Source: Saccharomycopsis malanga (lineage: Eukaryota; Ascomycota; Saccharomycetes; Ascoideales; Saccharomycopsidaceae). Taken from it: 64,000 nucleotides of DNA. The notes beneath the pieces were generated by a model. That model saw nothing but the letters and a program-made list of their open reading frames with translations. It did no database searches and was not told the origin of the DNA. Both the position numbers and the translations under genes were made by a program. Location of the stretch: positions 1 to 64,000 of the forward strand of contig CP025324.1 in assembly GCA_004014935.1 (NCBI GenBank). The letters are read 5' to 3'. Position 1 is the first letter of the stretch, and every line of letters begins with the position of its first letter. Shown here one piece after another: positions 20,001 through 29,199 of this stretch.

Positions 20001-20254
20001 CGCAAAATGGACGAATCTTATCACACTATATTCTTGTTAATAACTTGCTCCGTTTCTACATTAAGCAGCATAAACACCCATGCAACCAACAGTCGCCACT
20101 GCCGCCTTGCGATATAGTGAAAAACACCCGTCAAACATACCTTTATCTTCTTCTTTCGACACACGCCACAACTTGTAGGAACTCTATGTCTTGATTTTCT
20201 AATTCTGCTGTTATCATGTGCATTCTCAGTGCCTTGTTCAAATGTAGTACTCAT
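17098..20254 (-). CDS. Zn2Cys6 transcription factor with an intron inside the zinc cluster
   Basis: Two exons (20254-20141 and 20025-17098) encode about 1013 residues. The first 38 codons end ...SCGVCRKKKIK, and the second exon resumes CDKIRPFCGACIRN...CHYENQPWG. Splicing therefore completes the six-cysteine cluster C-x2-C-x6-C-x5-C-x2-C-x8-C, after which a coiled coil (KLNQQIIQLKQQNAELKAL) is expected to mediate dimerisation. A fungal-specific transcription-factor domain follows (LLNRFFEKCYLFMPYVDRNVF, and later GLNRDPG..). The C-terminal 250 residues are Asn/Asp/Ser-rich and acidic, as in activation domains. The linker and HYENQPWG resemble Hap1/Cta4-like regulators, but I cannot assign an ortholog. 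Without splicing the protein would lack half its DNA-binding domain. Confidence 0.85.
20026..20140 (-). other. Spliceosomal intron (115 nt) in the Zn-cluster gene
   Basis: The donor is GTATGT after codon 38 and the acceptor is ATAG before TGTGAT, in phase 0. A TATTAAC-like branch site lies close to the acceptor. Joining the exons restores the conserved KIKCDKIRPFC sequence, which is strong evidence for the intron. Confidence 0.85.
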
Positions 20255-20826
20255 AATAGGTGCTGATATGCTTTATATGTCAGAAAAGTGGCAAAAACTA
20301 TATGGCCCTCGATTTCGCCGTTAACTGAATAAAAATAAAAAATAAAAATAGATTAAAATATTTAATTTCCTTGACAGTTACTATATTACCTTATTAGAGC
20401 TTTTTTCCTTTCGTATGCGAAATCCGCATCTCCGCTATTTCCCCCAATCAGAAGTCAATCCGCCCAAACGGTACATTTTCAAGTGTACAGCCGTAACACT
20501 TTTCGACTGTTTCTAGAAGGTGGCATCAACCAAAGTATATATAGAGAAAGGGTCTTATATAGTGAATAATCGCTTATTTTCAGCCATGGCCTAAGATAAT
20601 TAAATGTTATTGGACTGTTCTAGTTCAATTTCTGCCCAAATCTAGGGAAAAACTGTAAAGTAACAACATTTCTTGAACCAAAGGTCCTTTATTTCAAGAA
20701 AACTTTTTATTGACCACTTTCAAACCTTACAAAATACACGCTTTTCAAGAATACTTTATATTATAAGCTACTGAAAATGCCCCACTGTAAGCAAAATAAA
20801 TAAAATACAATGACTATACTATAATA

Positions 20827-22086
20827 CTATGAAAGAGTAGGATGGAGCATTGTAAAGGTGGGGGCTTTCGTATAAACTGGGAGAAATTCTTCAATGCTGT
20901 TGAATTCATTATTAATAAGAACAACAGAGGAGTAAGAATTGACCGTGGTAGCCGATTTATGGTTGTTGGTTGCTAAGTCCATTGAGACTCCCAATGTATA
21001 TTCTCTGCTGATATCCTGAAATTCAAAAGATGTCGAAATATTAGGAATCAGACACTTGTAAAGGTCGGTTGGTAATGAAAACTTGTATAAAGTTGAAACA
21101 CCCGAAAAACTTTGCGAGATTTTAGGATCAAAAACTTCATTGGTTTCTGTATGTTTCTCAAGTTGTGATAATTTTATTTCAAAGCCAGGAGTAGAATCAA
21201 GCAAGGAAATGGTTTTCTTCCCAACAAGCTTGTCTTTTGAAAACGTCTTGATAACCAACTTCACCGAAAGTTGCTCTAAAATTACTCGGTTATTTTTTGA
21301 ATAAGCATCTAGAGTGAGGTCATTTGGCGTAACCAAAGAAAGTGAGAGGAAATCAGATATATCACATTCTGTAGGTATAAATCGGGCAGAGGGCACATTT
21401 TTGGTGTCAATTGAAAATGGACTATGAAACTTGGTCTGTAGCAACACAGGTTGTTCCTGTGTACTACGTTTATTATGCTTGTTGGTTCTGTCTCGCAAAT
21501 TAAGAAACGATTTTCTTGTATGAAGAACTCTGGGAGTATTTTGAAGGTTGAGTTTGAAAATTTTAGAAGAAAAGTTGGGTAGTATTTTATTTTGTGAGTC
21601 CATCAAGGAAGAAATAGAATAATTTAAACAATTATTATTTGGTTTAAATGATATTCTTTTCGCAGTTTGCAAGTTGGGGCTGTACATGAAATGTTTTTCC
21701 ACCGTGGCTTGTATCCAGTATGTAAATGTCAAAAACTCTTTTCTACCCAATTGGCAGGAAAATGATGGAGGTAAATCGCCTATCGTTGGGAATGTAAATT
21801 CAAATGGAAGATTATAAAATGATTCTTTGAGATATTGGTTTCCATTAGCATTATCTGGAGTCTCTAAAAGTGACAATTTCTTGCTAAAAAATTTTTGCTC
21901 TTGTTTGACGGCCGAACCACTATATATTGTCTTCAAGCCAACAAGTTCAATAAATATTGATTTCACAGGTGTTGGAATATCAACATGATACACAAGAGAA
22001 CCTAAAACCACACCAGCACTGATGTAGTGGGCCCTGTTATCAACCAATTGGATTTCTAAAGGATTAGAAGTTACTGAAAGGTACAT
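20827..22086 (-). CDS. Arrestin-like (ART-type) protein
   Basis: The 419-residue protein opens with a beta-rich arrestin N-domain: IQLVDNRAHYISAGVVLGSLVYHVDIPTPVKSIFIELVG, where yeast arrestins have a G.V.G.V......ik.i.i.l.G pattern. It continues with NLPFEFTFPTIGDLPPSF and FTYWIQATVEK, the strand pair normally read as f.F.f.lP...P.Sf and v.Y.l.a. A Ser-rich middle part and a second beta region follow. Family members recruit Rsp5 to plasma-membrane transporters for ubiquitin-dependent endocytosis. No PPxY motif is visible to me, so partner recruitment may differ. The start ATG is the first in frame. The short length suggests an Art10 or Rim8-unlike minor member, and the ortholog is uncertain. 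Confidence 0.65.
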   Translation of the reverse strand: MYLSVTSNPLEIQLVDNRAHYISAGVVLGSLVYHVDIPTPVKSIFIELVGLKTIYSGSAVKQEQKFFSKKLSLLETPDNANGNQYLKESFYNLPFEFTFPTIGDLPPSFSCQLGRKEFLTFTYWIQATVEKHFMYSPNLQTAKRISFKPNNNCLNYSISSLMDSQNKILPNFSSKIFKLNLQNTPRVLHTRKSFLNLRDRTNKHNKRSTQEQPVLLQTKFHSPFSIDTKNVPSARFIPTECDISDFLSLSLVTPNDLTLDAYSKNNRVILEQLSVKLVIKTFSKDKLVGKKTISLLDSTPGFEIKLSQLEKHTETNEVFDPKISQSFSGVSTLYKFSLPTDLYKCLIPNISTSFEFQDISREYTLGVSMDLATNNHKSATTVNSYSSVVLINNEFNSIEEFLPVYTKAPTFTMLHPTLS

Positions 22087-22944
22087 TTTTTTTACTTGAA
22101 TGTATTTACTAAATCAAAAAGGTGTAAAATAAATGATATAATGCAAAAGTGTGGTTATATATAATGATTTGTAAATTTAAAATAGATCCAATAACATTTC
22201 AGGACTAGATGACAAAAAAAATATTTACCGACATCAAGATATAGTAATCAAAAGGCTCTTGGCAACGGCAAGGCTAGCTAGAACAATTTTGCATACTGGG
22301 ATTATTAATCTAATAATATTAATCTAGATAGGGTTATCCAAGTCTTAGCAACCTTCAAAAAGACGAAAGTAATCAAATATACGAACTGTGGGGTCCGTCG
22401 TAAATCGAGGGAATAAGATTACTAATCTTTAACAAAATATTTCACACTTTAACCTGTACTTTAGGTATGTTTTCATGGTATTATCTTTTACAATATGATA
22501 TTTCCCTGAGGTATTGCACCATGTTAATAAAAGATGATTAAAGCATAAAGAGCATGCAGTATTAGTATTTACTTGTAAATGTTTCAAGTGAAGGGTGAAT
22601 AATCACTAGTTGCAACGGATGAATCAAATACTTTTCTGTAAAGGGTAAATCAAATATTATTTTTTCAGGGAAGGTTGAAATAACGTTTTATTGCTTACGA
22701 ATATTTTGAGTACAATAAAGATCAAGTAATGCCAATGTATAATGTTTTCAATGGAAAGGATAATAAGAATGTAGGCTAAAAGGGTGAATGAGAATTGAAT
22801 AATGCAAACATAAGCCTATGAAGACAAATGGCACCTATGAGAAATAACTTATCGTTATAACATGAGAATTTCAGTATGAACAAATAGTAGTAAAACTAAA
22901 CAAAATAAAAACAAATAAAGAACAAAAAAAAAACAACAACAAAA
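22087..22944. other. Intergenic region with degenerate short repeats
   Basis: No gene is seen. The proximal part serves as the arrestin promoter and the distal part as the ferric reductase terminator. Between 22585 and 22800 a loose motif (aagggtgaat, aagggtaaatcaaat, gggaaggttgaaat) recurs several times at about 30-60 bp intervals. Confidence 0.45.
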
Positions 22945-25197
22945 TTACCATTGTTGATTTTCTTCAAAATAATCAACTCTAACTCTATTACTTAACTGGT
23001 CAGCGACCTCAAGTCTTAACTTATCAACCATTGAGGCATGACCACAAGAAACAAATGCTACAGATTTCTCAGCTAATTCTATTTCTGTAGACACGAGCTC
23101 TTTGATAGAAGGTCTGGACTCGACAAATTTGATGAATGATAATTCATTCAACATTGATTTCAAATCTACCGAAAACAATGTTTTTTCAACTTCTTCAGTG
23201 ACTGGTGCTTTTTCATCAGAATCTTCTTTATTGACACTTGCTGCCTCATCATTGCTTTCCTCTTTTTCGCTATAATGGGTATGCTCAGTTAGAATTTGTT
23301 CTTTAGAAGCATGAGGTCTGGTGACATGAATAATGGTTTCCACATTAGTGTTTTTTAATTTCAACAATTCTTCGTACATCCATTCAATGGATTCGTAATA
23401 TCTTACGACCCAAATAAGTTTGATTGTTTTGTTAGCTTTGGAAGTGTTTTTAGCAAGACTGGCGGCGTAATAATAGAGTCCTGGAATACCACTACCACTT
23501 GCAAACAAAACAGCTCTTTCGTATTTCTTCACAGGAATACTAACACCATAAGGACCTTCAACAGAGATTCTCATGACCATTTTATTATTAGCTAAATGTC
23601 TTAATTCCTCAGCAATAGAAGCTGTGACACCATTTTTAACTTTGATTTGGAAAGTTATTTCATTTTCATGAACTGCGGAATCCAAAATGGTGAATGGGTG
23701 AGATTGCCAAAAAGAAGTGCCAGTAAAGAAATAAACATAAGCGTAAGCACCAGGAAACGATTTCCAATAACTTGGTTTTTTAACTGTAACTTTAAGGATC
23801 TCATTTGCAACGAGTTGAATGGTGGCTTTAGGAAATCCAAAAGATAAGACTCTGAATCCTGAAACAACCCTATCGAAAATCCAACAAGCAGCAGCAGCAT
23901 AGTACCATTGGGCATAACCTTGAGAAGCAGCATGTCTCCAGGAACTGAAAATGAAGAAAAAGCCAAACAACAAGTGGAAAAGTAGAAAGGTTTCGTAGAA
24001 ACGACTTCTCACAAAATAGATAGCATGAACACATAAAGCCAAAGCCATGGAGAACCCAACAATACCCCATCTGAAATAGTCGGCCTTCAAACGAGTATAT
24101 ATGTTACCGACAGCATATGATTGGCTAACAAATCCTCCAACATGGATGATTAAAACCACAGTCAAGATTCTGGCACACCATCTATGGTAAACCATAAAAG
24201 ATTCTTGCTTGATACCAGTGAACCAGATCAAAAAATTGTTTTTTCCAGCAAACAAAATGGTGATTGGGGTAGTGAAAGATAGAAGAAGGGCGGTTCTGTC
24301 ACCAATATATCTAGAAATTTCGTTCTGTTTGGTTGCAAAAACAGTATTACCTTCCACATGGGTGTAATGAACAGTCAAAAACACAACATGTAAGATAAAG
24401 TATCCCAACAAAACTACAGACTCTAATCTGGTTGGAATTAAGCCAAAAGGAACTTTTAAGAAGGTTATAGGTTGAATGTGTTTGGATCTGAACGTTGGAG
24501 ACAAGGTTATGTATTTTCTCCAGAAATGGACCATTTTATTGTTGAAAATATTATAAGCTCCTGGAAACAAGTATTTGGTCCAATTGAAAAAGGCAGCAAT
24601 GGCAAACACGCCTGCAAAATAAGCAACTAATGCAATACCATAATTGAACCCATAGGTGACGTTGTCATATCTGATTTTGTTGGAAAGATAAATGGCAGTG
24701 TATTTCTTAGGATTCACCAAGATTGGTTTGTTGATAACATCAGTTGAACCATTGAACGACTTGTTCTTATAAATCTCAACATAACTATCTTTTGGAAATT
24801 TTGAATAAGCATCATGTAAATCAGCTGCCTTCAAAGTAACATTGAGCTTCTTGCAGCCCTTGATGATTAACTTGTCAGAAAGCTCATTGAACTCACCAGA
24901 ATGCATATAGTTACAGTTGACAAACGAAGCCAAGCCAATATCGGTGGAGCAAAGACATGAATTGAGAACAACTTTCTTTTTTTTGCTTTGGGTCTGCGAT
25001 TCTATAGAAGAATTGGCATTGATTACCAAATACTTGGCTGAAGCCTTCTTCTTCTTTGGACAGAAAAGTGCAGCAGCATTCACTGCAGTGGAACATCCAG
25101 TGTACACATGCTCTTCGTCTTTATATTTCTTATAATGAGAAGCATTCACCAACCCTAAGGTTATGGCAAACAAATAGAGGTATGTGGAGAGATACAT
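22945..25197 (-). CDS. Ferric/cupric reductase transmembrane component (FRE family)
   Basis: The 750-residue protein has an N-terminal signal peptide (MYLSTYLYLFAITLGLVNAS), a Cys-containing extracellular domain (to about 180), and a multi-helix membrane core (about 185-440). The four haem-ligand histidines fall in two HX13H pairs: H338/H352 and H408/H422. The cytosolic half carries the FAD motif HPFTILD (about 500), an NADPH-binding GSGIPG (about 568-573) and a C-terminal VSCGHASMVDKLR. The enzyme moves electrons from NADPH across the plasma membrane to reduce Fe3+ or Cu2+ before uptake. An acidic Glu/Ser-rich insert lies near 640-680. Length fits FRE proteins (about 700-750). A copper transporter is also encoded in the window (46 kb) but is not linked. 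Confidence 0.95.
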   Translation of the reverse strand: MYLSTYLYLFAITLGLVNASHYKKYKDEEHVYTGCSTAVNAAALFCPKKKKASAKYLVINANSSIESQTQSKKKKVVLNSCLCSTDIGLASFVNCNYMHSGEFNELSDKLIIKGCKKLNVTLKAADLHDAYSKFPKDSYVEIYKNKSFNGSTDVINKPILVNPKKYTAIYLSNKIRYDNVTYGFNYGIALVAYFAGVFAIAAFFNWTKYLFPGAYNIFNNKMVHFWRKYITLSPTFRSKHIQPITFLKVPFGLIPTRLESVVLLGYFILHVVFLTVHYTHVEGNTVFATKQNEISRYIGDRTALLLSFTTPITILFAGKNNFLIWFTGIKQESFMVYHRWCARILTVVLIIHVGGFVSQSYAVGNIYTRLKADYFRWGIVGFSMALALCVHAIYFVRSRFYETFLLFHLLFGFFFIFSSWRHAASQGYAQWYYAAAACWIFDRVVSGFRVLSFGFPKATIQLVANEILKVTVKKPSYWKSFPGAYAYVYFFTGTSFWQSHPFTILDSAVHENEITFQIKVKNGVTASIAEELRHLANNKMVMRISVEGPYGVSIPVKKYERAVLFASGSGIPGLYYYAASLAKNTSKANKTIKLIWVVRYYESIEWMYEELLKLKNTNVETIIHVTRPHASKEQILTEHTHYSEKEESNDEAASVNKEDSDEKAPVTEEVEKTLFSVDLKSMLNELSFIKFVESRPSIKELVSTEIELAEKSVAFVSCGHASMVDKLRLEVADQLSNRVRVDYFEENQQW

Positions 25198-25278
25198 GAC
25201 TTGACTTGCCTCGGAGTATAAGTTGTCGAGCTATAGAAAATCAGCCATCTAACAAAGAAAGAATGGAAAGTTGGCACT

Positions 25279-25286
25279 TTTATATA
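25279..25286 (-). promoter_or_regulatory. TATA box of the ferric reductase gene
   Basis: TATATAAA on the minus strand, about 85 bp upstream of the FRE start codon. This is a usual distance for a regulated yeast gene. Confidence 0.5.
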
Positions 25287-25299
25287 TATGACCAAATCT

Positions 25300-27083
25300 C
25301 GATTTCTGCTCCAAAACGGGTTAATAAATCATGAAGTTCACAAATTAGTGGAAAGAAGCGATGTAGCAGAGTAATAACAATGGCACACACCTCTTTTAGA
25401 AAGATTAATCTTTTGCTTTACTTTTATTTTTCATTTTTTTTTTGCCTTTCTCAAGTAGTGTATGCTGAAATATATCCATGCGGCATGTTGCGGTACGGGA
25501 TGCAGATAATATATGCATACCGATGCATATATTAGTCCGAATCCATGCAAGACTATTGTTGCTGATGTATGTATCCTGCATATGGTCGACGGCCGTTGAT
25601 TGTTTTTGAAAAACTCAATTTTTTTTAGTCGAGATTTTTTGATTATCAAAATAATCTAATGCATACATGAACCGAATTCCACCGAATACCAACTATTGAA
25701 ACTGCTGCAAGACAATTAAACTATGTATTGTGTTCTATACATTGTAGAAGGGTCTAGTTGTAAGTTCTAGACAACCGGGGAACGGCAACCGAGCTAGTGT
25801 ACCTGGGGTGCACCTTATGCCTATATTATTACTATTATAATTTTCTTTCTTTTTACATTTGCAGTATTTTTGACAAGTCCAACTAGTTTTGAGAAGTGTA
25901 GATTTGGCAGAATGCGCTACTGTTAGTGCTAAAACTAGTTTAAACCATGATAGGATGTTCATGATTGAATAATTAACAATTGTGCTAGCAATGTCCGGCC
26001 CCATATAGACTTCCTTTTACGTTACATTGGGTGATCCAATCTCGGTGTCTCACCGAAAAAAAACTTGTTAAAGTTTATGTGACTCGAGAAAAAGCGACAG
26101 AATGGAAATCGCACCCCATCCCTTGCTCATAATCTTGGCAAATGCCATGGAACCAAAGCAAGGAACTTACTGACTGCATATATCTTTAGATCTTACCAAT
26201 GTTGGCCAATATGCTATACCATTAGCAAAAAACTTGGCTTACAATCGAAAAAATTGCCGGTTGGTTCTTTCGAAGCAATTTCGCAAATTGAGCGTCGGTT
26301 ATTTAGCCTAGAACCATACCAATACATGTGCACATGTTCCTGTGCAAATCCTCAAGTGTTCTATCGCCAAGAATATCGTAAATACTCGGCAGACACGCTA
26401 AAGATTAACATTTTATCAAGTTTTCGCATTGCCCATTGCGTGATTGGCCAAAGGTTGAATTAGCATAGATTGTAGGTGTTTGTTGGTAATCAGTTGAGTA
26501 ATTAGTAAAAGTTTCACTACTATAAAATGGATGGGAGTTTGTTTTCTACTTTGACGGTCTACTTTGACGGAAATTTCCACTTTACCTCTATGAAAAGACA
26601 CCAACCAACCGAAGATGGCTACTTTCATTATACTATAAAACTGTAGGAAAGGAACATGATCCGATAAATAATGCACACCCTAAAATGAAAACGTTTAAAG
26701 ATTGACAATGTGTGTCTGCTTTCTCCCCAGAACTTTAAATCAACTACACGTTAAAATTTTTCACGGAATTATTTACAATGTATGAAATCTGATTGGTTTA
26801 TATACATACAAGTGAGGCTGATGACTTTATATACAATGATGATCTAGATAATCTGAGAAAAAAAATAAAATGAAAAAAAGCGGCTTTTTTTATCTAATCC
26901 ATCAGAAGTCGCGCAATCCTCAGATGCCACCGTAAAATTGGTTGTTAATCCAAGGTCTTGTAGGTGTTTTGACTGATATTAGTAAAAAAAGATACATATT
27001 GTTCGATGCCAATAACAAGCTGAAAATTTAAAATAATACAATGAAGCCCTTCTCTGTGTGATCTTGGAATAACCTTTTTCTCT
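25300..27083. other. Long intergenic region, no firm gene
   Basis: About 1.8 kb upstream of the ferric reductase. A minus-strand frame from the ATG at 25962 to 25735 could encode 75 residues with a signal-peptide-like start (MNILSWFKLVLALTVAHS) and several cysteines (C-x3-C-x-C). It overlaps AT-rich triplet sequence and may be chance. Nothing else could be supported. Confidence 0.4.
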
Positions 27084-27094
27084 TAAAACAAGTG

Positions 27095-27130
<36 letters not shown>

Positions 27131-27177
27131 CTTATATTTCAAGCCCAGTACATATCAGTTTCGTAAAACAAGTGTAT
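27084..27177 (-). mobile_element. Tail-only SINE insertion E with perfect 14-bp TSD
   Basis: A 66-bp insert (27098-27163) lies between two perfect copies of taaaacaagtgtat (27084-27097 and 27164-27177). The insert is only the family's 3' end: on the minus strand cgaaactgatatgtactggg, then cttgaaatataag, then a pure (ATT)n run of about 11 triplets. The head and body are absent. This is the expected outcome of reverse transcription that primes at the target and stops after about 34 nt of template. Confidence 0.8.
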
Positions 27178-27848
27178 TGACACTAATAATATCTTATATT
27201 CCGAGCTTACCACTGGGCCGTATGGCTCAGTGGTCAGTGCCCTCGGAAAAGAGAAGAAAGGCCTAACAGGAACATGGGTGAGAATATTATGATAGACAGT
27301 ATTAGGTTTTATCAAGTCGTCATAGACATAGCGCATATATACGAAACTGATATGTATTGGGCTTGAAACATATGATGTTATTATTATATTTGCGAGCTTA
27401 GTACATATCAGTTTCATATATACGCGCTATCCAAGCGGCTAGGTAAAGTCTTATTGATGATAATCGGATGATATTCTGATATATGTAATAATCTGATGAT
27501 AATCTGATGATAATCTGATATATATAATAATCTGGTCATAATCTTCTCACCCAATTGTCTGAAATATGACCTAGACAAGGGTATAGTGCCGACTTTCAAC
27601 CAATTGCACTTGCCTATGAACTTATGTTCAGCATCTTAAAAAGCGTGAGTAAAGTGTTCGTCCTTGGAATTGAACCCGTATCGTTTTGGTTCTATAGTTA
27701 AGCTCTGATGGATTTAGTAAATTACTAGCTTATAGCGAGTAAAAAAACCAAAGACAAACTTGGGGACGTGTTTCTGTTAGGCCTTTCTTCTCTTTTCCGA
27801 GGGCACTGACCACTGAGCCATACGGCCCAGCAGCTATTGGCAAACATA
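27175..27848 (-). mobile_element. tRNA-headed SINE, long copy D, interrupted by copy C
   Basis: Minus-strand copy. The head (27834 down to about 27770) is nearly identical to copy C. The body (about 27405-27670) aligns with copy A. The tail (ending ccgagctta...aagatattattag) lies at 27189-27209 plus 27401-27420, split by insertion C. Imperfect duplications tattgacactaata (27175-27188) and tattggcaaacata (27835-27848) match at 10 of 14 positions. Relative to copy A, a 55-bp block (27552-27606) is inverted and about 90 bp of unrelated DNA (about 27678-27773) separates the B-box region from the A box. The repeated ataatctgatg motif is expanded near 27475-27545. Confidence 0.75.
27194..27400 (+). 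mobile_element. tRNA-headed SINE, short copy C nested in copy D's tail
   Basis: A 174-bp plus-strand copy (27210-27383) starts ccactgggccgtatggctca and ends cttgaaacatatgatgttattatta. It is flanked by near-identical direct repeats ttatattccgagctta (27194-27209) and ttatatttgcgagctta (27384-27400). The target is copy D's own tail sequence. The head runs to acatgggtgag and then jumps to the 3' part of the body, so the B box is lost. Copy F has the same GGGTGAG junction. Confidence 0.8.
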
Positions 27849-27969
27849 AAAAACTACAAATCCAATAAAAAGGACAGATCAAATAGCAAAAAATTATTTA
27901 TGATTGATAAAAATTATAAAAATAATAAAGTTTTTAAAAACTTTTGTAGAATGCAATCAGAATCTATAC

Positions 27970-29022
27970 TTAATTACCTTGGTAGACAGCTTTTGGTTCG
28001 TATGGGAAACTTGGGCCGACTTCTTGGATGCTGACCTTAGCCAACCATTGACCCAAATCGACGGATTTCTCCAAGGTGAAGCCCTTGACCAAACCACCGA
28101 CAAAACCGGCAGCAAAAGAGTCACCAGCACCATTGGTGTCCTTAATCTTGTCAGCAGCTATTGGGTGCACAGCAAATTCCTTGACAGTGTACAGATCGGT
28201 TTTGAAATCGTAACTGACAGCAATAGTTGGTTCGGTACCGTGGGTGAATATAACGGTTCTTGGCTTGTTGACGTTTTCCTTTGGCAACTTGGCAATTTGT
28301 TTAGCAATAGCGACCAAGTCGGTGGTGCTTTCGTAAGCGTGAGATTTGGCGTAACTTTCAGCTTCGGATTCATTGGCAATGATGTAATCAAAGTATGGAA
28401 TAGATTTGTCCAATGGGTCTTTGAAAAATTCAGCAATAAATGGAGCAGAAAAGTTGATGATAGCAAACTTATCATCATGGCTAGCAGCCTCTTTACCAAG
28501 CTTGATAATGGCATCTGGAGAAACAGTCAAATGGAAACCACCAATATAGTAAAATTTACCATTCTTGATAATCTCCTCGTTTTCTGGTTTTTCCAAATGT
28601 GACACATTGAAATGGTTGGCAGCACCCAAGTCAGTGACAAGAGATCTGTTCAAACCATTGATCAAAGCAGCACATTTACCGGTTTGATGTTCAGTTTGAA
28701 TTTGGTAAGCAGTCTTCAAACCGGCCTTTTTGTTGGCCTCGTTCAAAAGATCAGCATACTTGTCATTGCCAACAGAGCCAAAGTAAATGACAGAATTCTC
28801 TGGAAGAACATATTGTGCACCTCTAGCACTGTTTTGAGCAGCACCCCCAGCAACAATATACAAACCTTCTTTGTTCACAATCTCATTGTAGATTGGCAAA
28901 TGCTTTTCTTCTGCTAAAATAGCATCATTCTCTTTCAATTGGTATTTGTCCAAATACTCCTTGTCAACATTGACTTGCAAGTCAAGCAACGGGTTTCCAA
29001 GAACAACTAACGGATATGACAT
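27970..29022 (-). CDS. ADO1: Adenosine kinase
   Basis: The 350-residue PfkB-family protein starts MSYPLVVLGNPLLDLQV, which carries the GNPLLD signature of adenosine kinases. It continues with AGGAAQNSARGAQYVL (about 58-72), FGSVGNDKYADLL (81-93), YIGGFHLTVSPD (159-170) and IIANESEAESYA (214-225). The anion hole and catalytic base are in DTNGAGDSFAAGF (295-307, Asp301). The enzyme phosphorylates adenosine to AMP and so removes the adenosine produced by S-adenosylhomocysteine hydrolysis in the methyl cycle. Length is normal. I found one in-frame CTG, codon 277 in TDLYTV, a variable position. It is divergent from the thioesterase gene across 177 bp that contain a TCACGTGA site. Confidence 0.97.
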   Translation of the reverse strand: MSYPLVVLGNPLLDLQVNVDKEYLDKYQLKENDAILAEEKHLPIYNEIVNKEGLYIVAGGAAQNSARGAQYVLPENSVIYFGSVGNDKYADLLNEANKKAGLKTAYQIQTEHQTGKCAALINGLNRSLVTDLGAANHFNVSHLEKPENEEIIKNGKFYYIGGFHLTVSPDAIIKLGKEAASHDDKFAIINFSAPFIAEFFKDPLDKSIPYFDYIIANESEAESYAKSHAYESTTDLVAIAKQIAKLPKENVNKPRTVIFTHGTEPTIAVSYDFKTDLYTVKEFAVHPIAADKIKDTNGAGDSFAAGFVGGLVKGFTLEKSVDLGQWLAKVSIQEVGPSFPYEPKAVYQGN

Positions 29023-29114
29023 TATCTACACTTATAGCTACTCTTATCGAAATATGTCTGGACATATCTGTTCGGTTATCTCACTCCATAGATATAGTGA
29101 AAAATTTTTAGAGT

Positions 29115-29122
29115 CACGTGAT
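29115..29122. promoter_or_regulatory. TCACGTGA E-box between ADO1 and the thioesterase gene
   Basis: A perfect Cbf1-type palindrome lies 93 bp from the ADO1 start and 78 bp from the thioesterase start. Cbf1 is known in yeasts to control sulfur-amino-acid and methyl-cycle genes, so a role at ADO1 is plausible but not shown here. Confidence 0.5.
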
Positions 29123-29199
29123 ATGCTTGTAATATAAAGAGATTTATATAGTTATGCCAATATTTATATGTATTAGGGTTGGAGTATTATAATGCAAAA

